The position numbers were made by a program, and so were the translations under genes. From Amblyomma americanum (taxonomy: Eukaryota; Arthropoda; Arachnida; Ixodida; Ixodidae): a stretch of DNA of 64,000 bases. The stretch spans positions 74,909,056 to 74,973,055 of the forward strand of contig NC_135506.1 of the NCBI RefSeq assembly GCF_052857255.1, in the 5' to 3' direction. Of this stretch, positions 19,039 through 29,182 are shown piece by piece. Below the pieces are notes generated by a model. It saw only the letters and a list, made by a program, of their open reading frames with translations, searched no databases and was not told where the DNA came from. The first letter of the stretch is position 1. Every line of letters starts with the position of its first letter.

Positions 19039-20674
19039 CTGTGGTGGTGGTAGTGGTTTTATTAAAAATAATAGTAAAAAGGAAGGAAAAGATTTTTTGC
19101 TAGCCCAGGCATCTGCCATCGATACTGAAGCACCTGAGCTGGGGCAGCGGAAATAAAGGATAGCAGGTAGAATGGAGAAATGAAGTAAAAGAGGTGAAGG
19201 GACAGGAAGAGACGATAGTGGGAGAAGCAATATATACAAACTATTTTCACAATAAGAAATGTGTCCAGGTTGTGCGCGTGATTTGTTCATTTTAGAGGAA
19301 TTAAATCACACACGCGCACAACACTGTGATGGTTACAACTTGAGGGGGCGACCAGTTATTAATTGTTCAAGGTAGAACTCGCGGAGCATTCGGTCACTGC
19401 GTGTAACTACCTGACGGAGAACCGATGGGATGTCAAGCCCGTGTGTTCGAGGAATGCACAGAGGCTCACCAAAATTCGCTCACGAGTGCGCGCACTGCCC
19501 TGCGGCCACAATAGCGTCTTTATGGAGTCTGGTAGTATGCCTTGCGCCATATAGGCCGCGAGCATATCGCGACGAGCATCGGCGAACGCGGCACAGCGAA
19601 GGAGCAGGTGTTCTAGTGTTTCCACTGCACCGCATCCGTCACACACATCACTCGTCGCGATTCTGTGACGCACCCGTCATTCCCCGGGCCACACGCAGCC
19701 AATGCGCGCGCGGAGGATCATTGCACGTTGTGACCTTGTAAGTGCACGACAGCCGGTGACGCTGTCGATGCGCTCACCTCCCGCGATGCGTGGGTCGGGG
19801 TGCTGCTTTCGGAGGTGGTCGTGGATGGCCGCACGCACGTCCTCCAGCGCAAGGGACAGATCGCTGGCAGGTAGTTGGTGTGCAGCTGTCGCGAGATCGT
19901 CAGCTTCTTCGTTGCCGGCGATGCCGCAGTGACCGGGCACCCACTGTGCACGCACGGCACAACCTCTCTGCGCGAGGCGCTCGATGCGCGAGCGAATTTC
20001 CCGCACTAGTGGGGTACCGCGGCCGTTAGATTGCAGGCGGCTGAGGGCGGCGCGGGAGTCGCACAGCAGAGCACTCCTGGGCGGCGGAGGGCCGAGGGTG
20101 AGCAGCAGGTCCAGCCCGAGCCGGATCCCCATCAACTCCACCGTGGTGGAGGAGCCCAGGAAGGCTGCGTGTTGCTGGCTGTGCAGTTGCAGGGCGGGGA
20201 TGGTGGCCGCCGCAGCAAGGGAGCAGCTGTCGCGGGCCACTGAGCCGTCGGTGTACACGAGGCGATGGTCCCGGAGCTCCTCATCTATGACTTCTCTGAC
20301 CAGCTGCTGCACAGCACAGAGTGGTGTGCTCCGCTTTCCCGCAATGCCGACGATCTCTCGCTGTACCTCCGAGGCAGCAGGCCAGGGCGCGCAGGAGCCG
20401 TAGGGGGGTGGGCCTTGTGTCAATTGCTCATACTCGAGCAGCGCCGCGCCCATTCCTGAGCCCGGGTGCGAGCGCATACGCTGCAGCCGCAAGCCGCCGT
20501 CCGGTGCGCGGTGAAGCCGGTCGATGTGATTCAATGCCCTGCGCGCTGCTTGGAGCTCAAGTGGCTACGCTCCTGCCTCGGCCAACGTTGCGGCGCACTG
20601 CGAGTTTTTGGGCGCTCAGTTTTAATTTTCGCCAAAAACCTGATAAGCCCGCTCGCAATGCGAATTTTGTGGAA
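19039..20674 (-). mobile_element. I-like LINE 3' portion inserted in another LINE
   Basis: Minus-strand LINE with a (CCA)n tail at 19039-19056, an A+T-rich 3' UTR with the conserved CATCGATACTGAAGCACCTG block (19118-19137), the C-terminal zinc segment and RNase H. Related 3' ends occur at 24840-25763, 26930-27130 (+) and 30378-30606. It is truncated upstream at about 20670, with no reverse transcriptase. The host LINE frame (RNase H) continues on both sides of it. Confidence 0.75.
19407..20534 (-). pseudogene. LINE ORF2 RNase H and C-terminal zinc segment
   Basis: RNase H removes RNA from RNA:DNA hybrids during retrotransposition. In the 285-codon part the catalytic residues are all present: D96 in YTDGSV, E133 in TTVELMGIRLGL, D159 in LLCDSRAAL, H202 in WVPGHCG and D211/D212 in NEEADDLA. 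After CVWPGE a TGA at 19677-19679 interrupts, but the same frame goes on with CDGCGAVETLEHLLLRC (Cys-x2-Cys-x8-His-x4-Cys) and ends near 19340. The frame also extends upstream of 20534 (VATLELQAARRALNHIDRL), so the given start is internal. Confidence 0.85.
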
Positions 20675-21148
20675 CTGAACTCTTGATCACAAGATCAATC
20701 TCGTATGGGTTCCGGCTCATGCGGGTAACTCCGGAACGGTGAATACGACCCTGCATGCCCGCACTGCGGTGATGGGACGCATGCCAACCAAGACCATATT
20801 TTATGCGAATGCGCTAGGAAACCCCCTCCGATGACACTCTTGCCAGCTCCTTCGGCGGAGGAATGGGACCAGCTCTTGGCCAGCTAAAAAAAAATACACA
20901 GCTGGCCCTCATTACGGGTCGATCCCGAATGCAGGTCGATTCCGAATGCAGGTCACCCTGGACTCATCCCACTCCAACAAATCCCTTCCTTTTTGTGGCA
21001 ATAAATTTGTAACCACCACAATCAACAACGCAATCAATTAGGCAGGCCACAATCAAAGCGCTGGTATAGGCTTAGTCAAAATTCTTAGGACGACCTGGTT
21101 TTCCTTTTAGCCCAATACCGCAAGTATCAAGCCACCCCTACGATCGAA

Positions 21149-21306
21149 TGAGGAGGAGGAGGAAAAGCTGGTAGGTTAACCAGAAGAATATCGGGTTTGC
21201 TACCCTGCACGGGAGAAAGGGTTGAGGGGAGAAAAAGACGAAGGAGAAAAGACAGTCAGGAATTTAAAGTCACCATGCAAAGTCACAGCATTCAGTATAG
21301 TCACAG
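21149..21306 (-). mobile_element. Short LINE 3' tail with 11-bp target duplication
   Basis: A 158-bp insertion flanked by perfect CTACGATCGAA copies (21138-21148 and 21307-21317). In minus orientation it ends in CTCCTCCT repeats and contains a GGTTAACC...GCTACCCTGCACGGG block like that at 38935-38985 and 45330-45400, which are LINE 3' UTRs. It is therefore an extremely 5'-truncated LINE. It sits inside copy C. Confidence 0.75.
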
Positions 21307-21401
21307 CTACGATCGAAGAGTTCTTAAGAGGAGAATACGAAAGTAGCTCAGGGATTACGTTTTTCGGCTGCTACGTGCCAGTACTAGGAATAAAAGTTTA
21401 T

Positions 21402-21640
21402 AATAATTGATTTTTTGAGGAAAGGCTATGGCGCAGTATCTGTCTCATATATCCTTGAACACTTGAACCGCGCCTTGAGAGAAGGGATAAAGGAGACAGT
21501 AAAAGAAGAGAGGAAGAAAGAGGGGTCGTCGTAGTGGAAGGCTTCGGAATAATTTCGACCACCATGGGATCTTTAACGCGTACTGGCATCGCACAGAACA
21601 CGGGCGCCTTGCGTTTCGCTTTTGTCTTCTAATTCGTGCT
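21402..21640 (-). mobile_element. tRNA-derived SINE (family 1), head-truncated
   Basis: Minus-orientation SINE body from GATTTTTTGAGGAAAGG through CGCGCCTTGAGAGAAGGGAT, ACCATGGGATCTTTAACG and GGGCGCCTTGCG. The tRNA-like head is missing. It interrupts copy C of the duplicated unit. Confidence 0.75.
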
Positions 21641-22139
21641 AACCCCAGATTACTTCACTGCGGCAATGCATACGGCGCGTTTGATGCTCCGATCTCATGT
21701 ATCCACAACGAACAGGGCAGGGAAGGCTGTAAAAAAATAAATTTTTATTCAGATTTGATAGTCATTGCAACGAAGAACGAGCCGCCACAGCGGTGGGCTT
21801 CGAACTGATCTTTGTCGCAATCCATGACCTGCGAAGCATCGTGCAAATTTCACTGAATGGCGCCGCACGCGGAGAGAGCTGATTCTCGATCAACACGAAT
21901 TGTTGAATAATAAATAGAATGAAAAAGCTGCAAACGTAATTTCATTTGGCGCGTGACGAGCTATTCCAAGTTGAGTGCTTCTTTCGTACTTAACCCAGTG
22001 AACTGAGTCCTTATCTTTATCACCACGAATAGCAACGTGTCGATCCCAGTAGCAACAAGACGATCTCACCCATTTACCCAAATTTTTTATCATAATCAAC
22101 TAATCTCGAGCAGTAGGTGGATCCAAGACCGTACACGCG

Positions 22140-22515
22140 TATTAAAGAGCCAATATCACATACGTCTTGTAAAGAATGTCCCGGAATGATATCGGAAAAG
22201 TGCGTGCAACTCGACGAAGGAATCCTATGGTTTTGCATGCTTCGGCAGTGACAAAATGGACGTGAAAGGGCCCGCTCAAATCAGCAGTGAAATACACACC
22301 TGAATGTTTAAATTTGAATACCTGTTCCAATGGCCTATTGTTAATAAAATATGAGTGCACGTCAAAGTTCTTCCTTGTTCTGAAGTTCATATGAACTGTT
22401 TTAGACAAATTCCTATTCCTATTAACGCACCATTTCAAGAATATATTCAATTCATTAAGGTACGTTTCAACATCGTAATCACGAATGACTGCTCTATAAA
22501 GAACGCAATCATCCG
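22140..22515 (-). pseudogene. CR1/L2-like LINE reverse transcriptase fragment
   Basis: The minus strand encodes the palm and connection of a LINE reverse transcriptase: a catalytic ADDCVLYRAV box at about 22508 in one frame, then (continuous with it) LNELNIFLKWCVNRNRNLS, a KTVHMNFRT stretch and VFKFKHSGVYFTADLS (the 'YLGV' element as HSGV). It ends with FRDILYKTYVILAL at 22142. Upstream of 22515 the frame is lost. It resembles the element at 1-1806 in type but is in the opposite orientation. Confidence 0.75.
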
Positions 22516-23149
22516 CAGTTGTGCAGGACTACAGGAGTTCTCTTGTGCAATGAAGAAATTTGCGCTCAAAGTCGCCACGAATAGCAACGAGACGGTCTCA
22601 GAGCTTTTCCAAACCACACATCTCACCCTTTTGCCCAGACTTGATTTGTTTCGCTGTGAAATGATAAGCAGTGAAGGAGACACTAACTAAAGGATATCAG
22701 CAACAATTTATTTAAATATTTGTCAGGAGGTCGTGACAACATTGTGAAAAAACAGACGAGCACATTAACGTTGAACAAAGTGGTTATTGAAGGGACTATC
22801 ACCCATAAATAAACAACAATTCGGCGACGCCGATAGCAACAAACGTGCTCGGTGGTCAACGAAAAGCAACCTTCGAGATAAGGCGCTAAAAGCACCTACA
22901 GCTACCCATAATATTGTTGAATAGTTGCGCCTGGCTGCAATCCTTCCAGATAAAGCTGATCGCAACTCGCGTAACAAAGTGATGCAACAAAGCGCCAAAG
23001 GTTTTGAACTCGAACAAGCAAGCAGTACAACAGTTTCGCGGCATTACTTCTCACAGAGAAGCATCGGCCGGATGCTTTGTAGAAACGTAAGATCAAGAAA
23101 AGTAACGAATGCAAAATAAACACTTGGTGAGCGAACAATAAAAAATGAA
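22516..23149. other. No recognised gene; repeated AGCAAC motifs
   Basis: About 630 bp of unclassified sequence. GCCACGAATAGCAACGAGACG at 22572 resembles ACCACGAATAGCAACGTGTCG at 22021, and GATAGCAACAAACG recurs at 22832. The stretches 21900-22130 and 22560-22960 may therefore be parts of one repeat, on either side of the LINE fragment at 22140-22515. No coding motif was seen. Confidence 0.4.
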
Positions 23150-23380
23150 AATTAAAATTGGTTTTTTAGCTAAAGGAATTTGCGCACTATCTGTCTCACA
23201 TATCGGAGGACAGCTGAACCGCGCCATGAGGGAAGTGATAAAAGAGGGAGTGAAGGAATAAAGGAAGAAAGAAGTGTTCTAATTGTTTCCGGAATAATTT
23301 AGACCACCTGGGGATCTTTAATGCGAAATGTCAGTGCACGTTAAACTTCCCCACTTGATCGAAATTATGCCGGAAACAAT
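23150..23380. repeat. SINE family 1 fragments, head-to-head
   Basis: 23150-23327 is a minus-orientation SINE body (GGTTTTTTAGCTAAAGGAAT ... ACCTGGGGATCTTTAATG). It switches at 23328 to plus orientation (ATGTCAGTGCACGTTAAAC ... GAAATTATGCCGG). Neither has a tRNA-like head. A complete SINE follows at 23429. Confidence 0.75.
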
Positions 23381-23428
23381 AATAACGCAAGCTTTTTACT
23401 GAGTCCGCGCAGTCGAATCGGAGCCCAC

Positions 23429-23748
23429 CCGCCGCGGTGGCTCAGTGGTTAGGGCGCTCGGCTACTGATCCGGAGTTCCCGGGTTCGAACCCGACCGCGG
23501 CGGCTGCGTTTTTATGGAGGAAAAACGCTAAAGCGCCCGTGTGCTGTGCGATGTCAGTGCATGTTAAAGATCCCCAGGTGGTCGAAAATATTCCCGAGCC
23601 CTCCACAAAAGCACCTCAAGTTCTTCCTTTCTTCTTTCATTCCCTCCTTTATCCCTTCCCTTACGGCGCGGTTCAGGTGTCCAACGATATATGAGACAGA
23701 TATTGCGCCATTTTCTTTGCCCTTAAATTTATTATTATTATTATTATT
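23429..23748 (+). mobile_element. Full-length tRNA-derived SINE with 7-bp TSD
   Basis: Reference-quality copy in this window. The head has box A TGGCTCAGTGGTTAGGGCG at 23439 and box B GGGTTCGAACCCG at 23480. The body includes GTTAAAGATCCCCAGGTGG and GGCGCGGTTCAGGTGTCC, and it ends in (TTA)n at 23731-23748. AGCCCAC precedes (23422-23428) and follows (23749-23755) it. Box A and box B spacing fits an internal polymerase III promoter. The translated ORFs within it have no biological meaning. Confidence 0.9.
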
Positions 23749-23755
23749 AGCCCAC

Positions 23756-24399
23756 GCTCATACAAGTTCACCAGGCTTTTATTCCGTGTGGCGACAGCGG
23801 AATACGCGGAATGCGGAATAACCGGCGGAATACGCACCGGCCTCAAGCGAGAAAACGCTGCCGGCTTTGTCACGGATTAAACATATGAAGTGTTGATGGG
23901 CAGGTGTGCCCAAGTTGTGTCAAACGATGAGTCACTTGTCTGTTCTGGCTAGGCGCTACCAACAATGCTCCTAACTACGGGATGTATACTCCACCCTACC
24001 CTTTAAGATGAATTTTAGAAGAAAAGTTGCAAGACAGCTTAGGCGACCCGAACAGGAAAACATACTTTGCCTGACAGCAGATTGAATAGTGCGTTACCGG
24101 AAAAAGGTCCATTCACTGAACCCATCCCCTTAAGAGAGCTAAACTCTTTTGAGCTTCCATCTTTCAGCTTTGGCGGCATATACACAGAATGCTCATGGCC
24201 CTTATTTTTGTTCTCGGAAGAACTCATACTTTCGAGCCGCGGTGGAATTTACACAGCTGTAGGAAAAGAAGTTACCTCCTTTTAGTGGTACTTAAGTGTT
24301 GCCATCTAACCACAGAAAACGCTCAAATATGAGTTGCCTTGTAGCTGGTGAGCCATCTTAAGCAAAAGCCAGAAATAAACGCTCTGCATAGGTGAATAG
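23756..24399. other. No recognised feature
   Basis: About 640 bp. It contains short GGAATACGCGGAATGCGGAA near-tandem repeats at 23800-23835 and a 72-codon open frame at 24067 without recognisable motifs. Nothing more can be supported. Confidence 0.4.
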
Positions 24400-24839
24400 A
24401 TGCGTGTTAGACGTGACAAAAGTGACAAAGCGGAGCAGGAAGAGGATGCACATTCATTTCTTCAGCCTGTGGAGCTAGTGTAGGTGGTCTTGAGTCTGTA
24501 CTTCGTGGTCAGGATCCTTGGCCCTTGGCGTCTTTGACAGCCCGTTTCACGGCCCGTAGTTGCGTCTCCGACTGGAGCCTAGCAATTCGGTCTGGCACCT
24601 AGCACATTCTGTGGAATATTGACGAGGGTAGAAGAGATAAGGAAATAAGTGGTAAGGATATGAGTAGGTTTAAACGTGGCGCCAGGTGATTGTCTGGAAC
24701 TTTGTTAAGGAATTGTGGCGTGTGATTTACAGCTGTCGCTGGAGGCGGTGGTGTGGGGTGACGTGATTGAAAAAAGAGCAACCGATCCTACGCAGGCCGC
24801 AGGCAATAGTTGCCCACAGCCCGCCTTTCGAATGCAGCA
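24400..24839 (-). mobile_element. LINE 3' end with short ORF2 tail
   Basis: The minus strand reads RIARLQSETQLRAVKRAVKD ending in a TGA at 24509-24511. This 'LQSE.QL.AV.RA...A' C-terminus is common in tick LINE ORF2 proteins, and an A/T-rich 3' UTR follows to about 24400. Sequence between 24600 and 24839 is not assigned and may belong to the same element or to the next LINE tail at 24840. Confidence 0.5.
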
Positions 24840-25763
24840 GTAAGTGGTTTTTTATTAAAATGATAATAAAAAGGAAGGAAAGGTTTTTGCTAGCCCCGAC
24901 ATCTGCCATCGATACTGAAGCACCTGAGCTTGGGCAGCGGAAATAAAGGATTGCAGGCAGAATGGAGAAATGTAATGGAACATTGAGTGAGGAAGAGAGG
25001 ATAGGGGGAGAAGTTATATACACAAACTATTTACACAATAAGAAATGTGTCCAGGTTGTGAGCGTGATTAGTTCATGATGGTGCAATAGAAACACACGCT
25101 CACAGCACTGTGTTGACTACAACTGGAGTGGGCCGTCCAGTTGTTAATCTTTCAAAGTAAAACTCGCGGAGTGTTCGGTCACTGCGCGTAACTACCTGGC
25201 GGAGCACAGATGGGACGGCAAGCCCGTGTGTTCGAGGAATGCACAGAGGCTCACCAAGGTTCGCTCACATGTGTGCACACTGCCCTGCGGCCACAATACC
25301 GTCTTGAGGGAGTCTGGTAGTATGCCCATCGCCCTATAGGCCGCGAGCATATCGCAACGAGCATCGGCGCACGCGGCACAGCGAAGGAGCAGGTGTTCTA
25401 GTGTTTCCACTGCACCGCATCCGTCACACACATCTCTCGTCGCGATTCCGTGACGCACCCGTCGTTACCCGGGCCACACGCAGCCAATGCGCGCGCGGAT
25501 GATCATTGCACGTTGTGACCGTGTAAGTGCGCGACAGCCGGTGACACTGTCGATGCGCTCACCTCCTACGATGAGTGCGTCGGGGTGCTGCTTTCGGAGA
25601 GCGTCGTGGATGACCGCACGCACGTCCTCCAGCGCAAGGGGCAGATCGCTGGCAGGTAGTTGGTGTGCGGCGGTCGCGAAGTCTTCAGCTCCTTCGTTGC
25701 CGGGGATGCCGCTGTGACCGGGCACCCACTGTGCACGCACGGGGTATCCTGTCTGCCCGACAT
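24840..25763 (-). mobile_element. I-like LINE 3' portion (RNase H end, zinc segment)
   Basis: Same family as 19039-20674: a 3' UTR with ATCGATACTGAAGCACCTG (24912) and a coding frame 25763-25192 reading RAQWVPGHSGIPGNEGAEDFA (RNase H His and Asp motifs), CRALTRSQRAMIIRARIGC, then a TAA after CVWPG and CDGCGAVETLEHLLLRC in the same frame. The stop lies at nearly the same site as in the other copy (TGA there), a position where both copies end a short run after WPG. It is 5'-truncated within RNase H at 25763. Confidence 0.8.
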
Positions 25764-26262
25764 AGCATACTATGGCATAGCCATGGTATACTATGTCGAA
25801 GCCATAATCGAAGCCATTCTACCGGTATTCTTCTGTATGCACTCCATACGAGACTGCACGCACATATGTTGCTTCGTTTTCAATTACGCGCCAAGCTGTT
25901 GTCCTGAATTGGATGAATGAATCAGAGAAAAAAATAGCTTTGGTTTAACTACTGCTTAATCTAGTTAGAGAGCGAAAGCTGTTGTGAATCGGGTCCGTAG
26001 ACGCAGCTTGGCCTCTAACGTTGAGTGTGTTTCGAACTCTGGATAGGCAACGCGCCCACCCTGCCAGGTGGCGGTTAAATTAATGGCTGATCGCGAGAAG
26101 TTGCTCACCAATGAGCGGTGCGGCTTATTGCTGCAGTGGCGCGTGTCTGTCTCAAAGCTGCCAGCCCTAAGGCATGCAGCTCACATCTCTCTCTCTCAAC
26201 TACGCCACGTACCTAAAAGCGCGAATGAGGCGTCCATTCTGCCAGGGAGCCAGTGCTGCGAC
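25764..26262 (+). repeat. Dispersed repeat with palindromic core, copy 2
   Basis: Contains the imperfect palindrome CATAGCATACTATGGCATAG/CCATGGTATACTATG (25767-25801). The GAATGAATGAATCAGAG-CTTGGCCTCTAACG block (25910-26020) and the CTACGCCACGTACC...GCCAGGGAGCCAGTG block (26204-26254) match copy 1 at 2471-2885 in reverse complement. The two blocks are in swapped order relative to copy 1. No reading frame was recognised. Confidence 0.55.
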
Positions 26263-26344
26263 TTCGTTTCCTCAAAATCAACGGAGTCTAGAGGGTTGTC
26301 GACGCTTACGCCAATGAACACGAACGCCGACGGTCTATAAAGAA

Positions 26345-26611
26345 ATAATAATAATTGGTTTTGGGGTAAAGGAAATGGCGTAGTATCTGTCTCATATATC
26401 GTTGGACACCTGAACCGCGCCGTAAGGGAAGCGATAAAGGAGGGAGTGAAAGAAGAATGAGGTGCCGTAGAGGAGGGCTCCGGAATAATTTCGACCACCT
26501 GGGGATCTTTAACGTGCACTGACATCGCACAGCACACGGGCGCCTTAGCGTTTTGCCTCCATAAAAACGCAGCCGCCGCGCTCGGGTTCGAACCCGGGAG
26601 AAAAGTGGTTT
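26345..26611 (-). mobile_element. SINE family 1, truncated in the head
   Basis: Minus-orientation SINE from (AATAAT)n-GGTTTTGGGGTAAAGG to box B (CGGGTTCGAACCCGGGAG) at 26582-26600. A second SINE begins at once, so the box A part is absent. The second copy probably inserted into the head of this one, or the two recombined there. Confidence 0.8.
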
Positions 26612-26908
26612 TTGGGTAATGGGAATGGCGCATTATCCTTGTCACATATCGGTGGACACCTGAATCGCGCCGTAAGGGAAGGAACAAAGGCGGCAGTGAT
26701 AGAAGCAATAAACCGAGAGAGGTGCCGTAGAGGAGGGTTCCGAAACGATTCCGACCACCTATAGATCTTTAACGTGCACTGACATCGCACAGCACACGGG
26801 AGCCTTAGTGTTTCACCTTCATCAAGACTCGGCCGCTGCGGTCGGGTTCGAACCCGGGAAATCCGGATCAGTATCCGAGTGCCCTAACCACTGAGCCACC
26901 GCGGCGGC
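26612..26908 (-). mobile_element. Full-length tRNA-derived SINE (family 1)
   Basis: Minus-orientation copy beginning GGTTTTTGGGTAATGGGAAT and ending with a full tRNA-like head (box B GGGTTCGAACCCG at about 26845; box A in CCCTAACCACTGAGCCACCG at 26881). It has more substitutions in the body than the copy at 23429. It is tandem to the preceding SINE in the same orientation. Confidence 0.8.
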
Positions 26909-26929
26909 TGAACATCGGTCTTGAAAACT

Positions 26930-27130
26930 GGTTTTGTATATTCCCTCTCCCCCTATCCTTCTTTCCTGTCCCCTCACACCTTTCATTTCATTTGTCCGTT
27001 CTGCCTGCTATCCTTTATTTGTTGTGCCCCAGGAGAGGTGCTTCAGTATCGATAGCAGATACCGGGGATAGCAAAAATTTTTCCTTCCTTTTACTGTTAT
27101 TTTAATAAAAAAACCACCACCACCACCAGA
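26930..27130 (+). mobile_element. LINE 3' UTR and (CCA)n tail
   Basis: Plus-orientation 3' end of the I-like LINE family seen at 19039 and 24840: CTGCCTGCTATCCTTTATTT, GTGCTTCAGTATCGATAGCA, CCTTCCTTTTACTGTTATTT and AAAAAAACCACCACCACCACC. No coding sequence is left. Confidence 0.75.
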
Positions 27131-27225
27131 AAGGAAATGGCGCACTATCTTAATCACATATATCGGTGGGCGCCCGAACCGCTTTTGGGGAAACGAAGTG
27201 GCGTAGCAACTGTCTCACATATATA
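27131..27225 (-). repeat. SINE family 1 tail fragments
   Basis: Two short SINE 3'-end pieces (GGAAATGGCGCACTATCTTAA and TTTTGGGGAAACGAAGTGGC) in minus orientation, each followed by the CTGTCTCACATAT-like segment. They have no head and no clear target duplication. Confidence 0.65.
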
Positions 27226-27925
27226 ACTGTGGCTGGCCGAACGGTAGTATAAGGGGGTTGACCTGTTGCTCACTTGAAGGTAAAAACCGCGAGCACCGCT
27301 AAATCTTTACGTGGTAGCGTACTGAAGCGTACTGAGAAAAGAACTGTAGAGAGAGTTATAGCACGAAAGCTCCAAAATATAGAGCGCAGTAGCTAACCAA
27401 ATGAGAGAGATTGTACGAAAAAGACAGGCGCTGTAAGTGCGCCACTCCTGCGTAGTCTGGGTGGACCTACCTCCATGGACATATGCCGTGAGGAGTGAGT
27501 CAGTTAGGTAGGCTACAAAGAAAGTGCTGGTACAGTCTTAATCAAAGCTATTCAGACCACCCGCTTTATTTAAGCTCAATGCCTGAAGTCTTAAGGCATC
27601 CATACAAGCGAAGAGTTCTTAGGCGTATACGAAGGTGACTCAATGTTTACGTCTTTCGGCTGCTGCGGCCCAGTACATAGAATGAAAGTTTGTGGTCTAA
27701 TACATGCTACGCCTAGTTTACTAGTACCCCACTCCCGCAATGCGTGCGGTGCGTTCGACGTTTGGATCTCATGCTTCAAGCAACAAACAAATGAAAGGTA
27801 ATTAATAAATAACGATTTATTCACTTTTTAAAGCCACAGCCGCGGCAACTGTGGGTTTCGAAGTGATCTTTATTGCGCTGTGCGCGGTGCGGGACCCCGT
27901 GAAAACTTCACTGAAGAGGGCAGCA

Positions 27926-28995
27926 CCGGGAGACAGTTGTGGCCTAATCTATTTCACTACTTCTTTAACGAGACTTACGATCACGTGTGCTGGTCCTTCC
28001 TACAGAAATCAGAAAAGCCTTTGCTCAGTTTTCGTTCGGCGCATTCTAAGGTAGTTAAATGTGGCATAGCAGTGTCTTGCCTAGGTGCTTCCATTGCCAA
28101 GTCTGCGTGCATGGTATCAGCACAAGCTTTAATCAGCTGGTTCAGAGGCTAAGAATTGCCGGCTTTCCAGATGATGTCCTAATACTTGCTCGCCGTAAGA
28201 TACTTAAAAAGGTCAAAAGAGGAGAATCTCAGGAACCTTCAGAAAAAGATAAAAAGAAAATTGCTGTTCTACCCTACATTCACCAAAGGTCACACCGTTT
28301 GAAGCAAGTGGGCAGCAAATATGGCGTTGATGTTTTATTTTCTGCACTAAAAAAGCTAGGCAAATTATGTGCGATTGTAGATAGAAAGCCAGGGAAGAGG
28401 AAAAGAAACGAAGAAAAAAAAGAGGGTTCCAGTTAAAGCATGATCTGAGGCTGGTCCCTTGTGCTAAAGGGGTTGTGTATGAAGTACCGTTCACATGTGG
28501 GAAGACCTATATAGGTCAAACAGGAAGGGGCTTGAATACCCGCCTACGAGACCGCGACACTTCTTTGAAAAGGGCTCCGTCCTAAAATCTGGCTTTACAT
28601 TACAGGAACTGCCCCCAGAATAACCAACCTGAATCTTCTGAAAAATCATGTACACCCATTTTTAATAAAACTAGAATCCTGTACAAACACAAAGATAAAC
28701 TAACAAGGAAAATCAGTGAAGCGTTTCATGCTCATAAAAACATTGACTCATGCGTGAGCACCCCCTCTGTAACAGTTCATGACTGTGAACTAATGTATCT
28801 AGATTCAAGTGATTGATTTATCACTGTGAATTTTGGTGTTGCGCATGCTCCCGTGGTTGTCAAAGGAGTATATTTTGCATGTTTTTTTTTCACAAACGTT
28901 CAGTTAGTCAGCGCCGGTCCTTTTGTCTGCTTTGTCCCTCTTCTCAGCGCTGTTATTCCCAACAGTATGTACCAACTCGCTCAACTCTCCGTTTT
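27926..28995 (+). mobile_element. Penelope-like element fragment
   Basis: Plus-strand C-terminal part of a Penelope-like element with its 3' flank (CAGTTAGTCAGCGCCGGTCC at 28902, GTACCAACTCGCTCAAC at 28969). It interrupts copy B of the duplicated unit. The 5' part with most of the reverse transcriptase is missing. Confidence 0.75.
27990..28815 (+). pseudogene. PLE C-terminal protein: RT end, linker, GIY-YIG
   Basis: Frameshifted frame reading SFRSAHSKVVKCGIAVSCL, then QRLRIAGFPDDVLILARRKI and LPYIHQRSHRLKQVGSKYGV with VLFSALKKLGKLC, the conserved linker between RT and nuclease. After a shift it gives GVVYEVPFTCGKTYIGQTGR and LNTRLRD, the GIY-YIG nuclease core. It then ends ILYKHKDKLTRKISEAF and ELMYLDSSD before TGA at 28814. 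The same motifs in the same order are seen on the minus strand at 8050-8500. The encoded nuclease would cut DNA for target-primed insertion. Confidence 0.8.
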
Positions 28996-29182
28996 GTTGT
29001 GACTTATAAGCACCATTGTGGCAGCAGTGGTTACGTAGCGTGTACGACATGCTTCCCCCGTTCTCGGGGTCTCGGCGCGAGCATTTCTTTATAATTTCAT
29101 TTACTTTACAAATGGTTTCACACTGTAGAGATGAGGTCGGCCTGGCTCATGCAAGATGCGACTAGGGATGTCACTACCATTC

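Larger units (their letters stand above)
18918..21031 (+). mobile_element. 5'-truncated LINE split by an opposite-strand LINE
   Basis: The plus-strand LINE pieces 18918-19038 and about 20675-21031 flank a minus-strand LINE. The first piece reads EEVILSLAIADRRIKTVLSD (RNase H, Glu and Asp motifs). The second continues LDHKINLVWVPAHAGNSGN (His motif) and then a Cys-rich PACPHCGDGTHANQDHILC and WDQLLAS before a stop at 20884, followed by a 3' UTR with AATAAA and an ACCACCAC tail. The whole composite is bounded by TCAATTAGGCA at 18907-18917 and 21034-21044, a good target duplication within copy C. Confidence 0.7.
18300..21890 (+). repeat. Duplicated unit, copy C (split by four insertions)
   Basis: Pieces in order are 18300-18565, 18888-18917, 21033-21148, 21307-21400 and 21640-21890. 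They match copy B at 27380-27470 (GCTTGAAGTGCCCCATTCCTG / GCTGTAAGTGCGCCACTCCTG), GGAGTGAGTCAATTAGGC, GATCGAAGAGTTCTTAAGAG, TTTTCGGCTGCTACGTGCCA and ATCTCATG...TTTATTCA...TCGAACTGATCTTTG. Between the pieces lie a SINE (+), a LINE pair, a LINE tail and a SINE (-). The order equals that of copies A and B. Confidence 0.6.

Noticed and set aside
23439..23500. Functional tRNA gene
   Set aside because: Box A and box B are good, but the sequence continues into the SINE body, repeats many times in the window and lacks a proper acceptor stem and terminator.
23437..23694. ORF starting MAQWLGRSATDPEFPGSN
   Set aside because: A translation of the SINE tRNA-like head and body. The same frame recurs at every SINE copy (for example 5540-5794).
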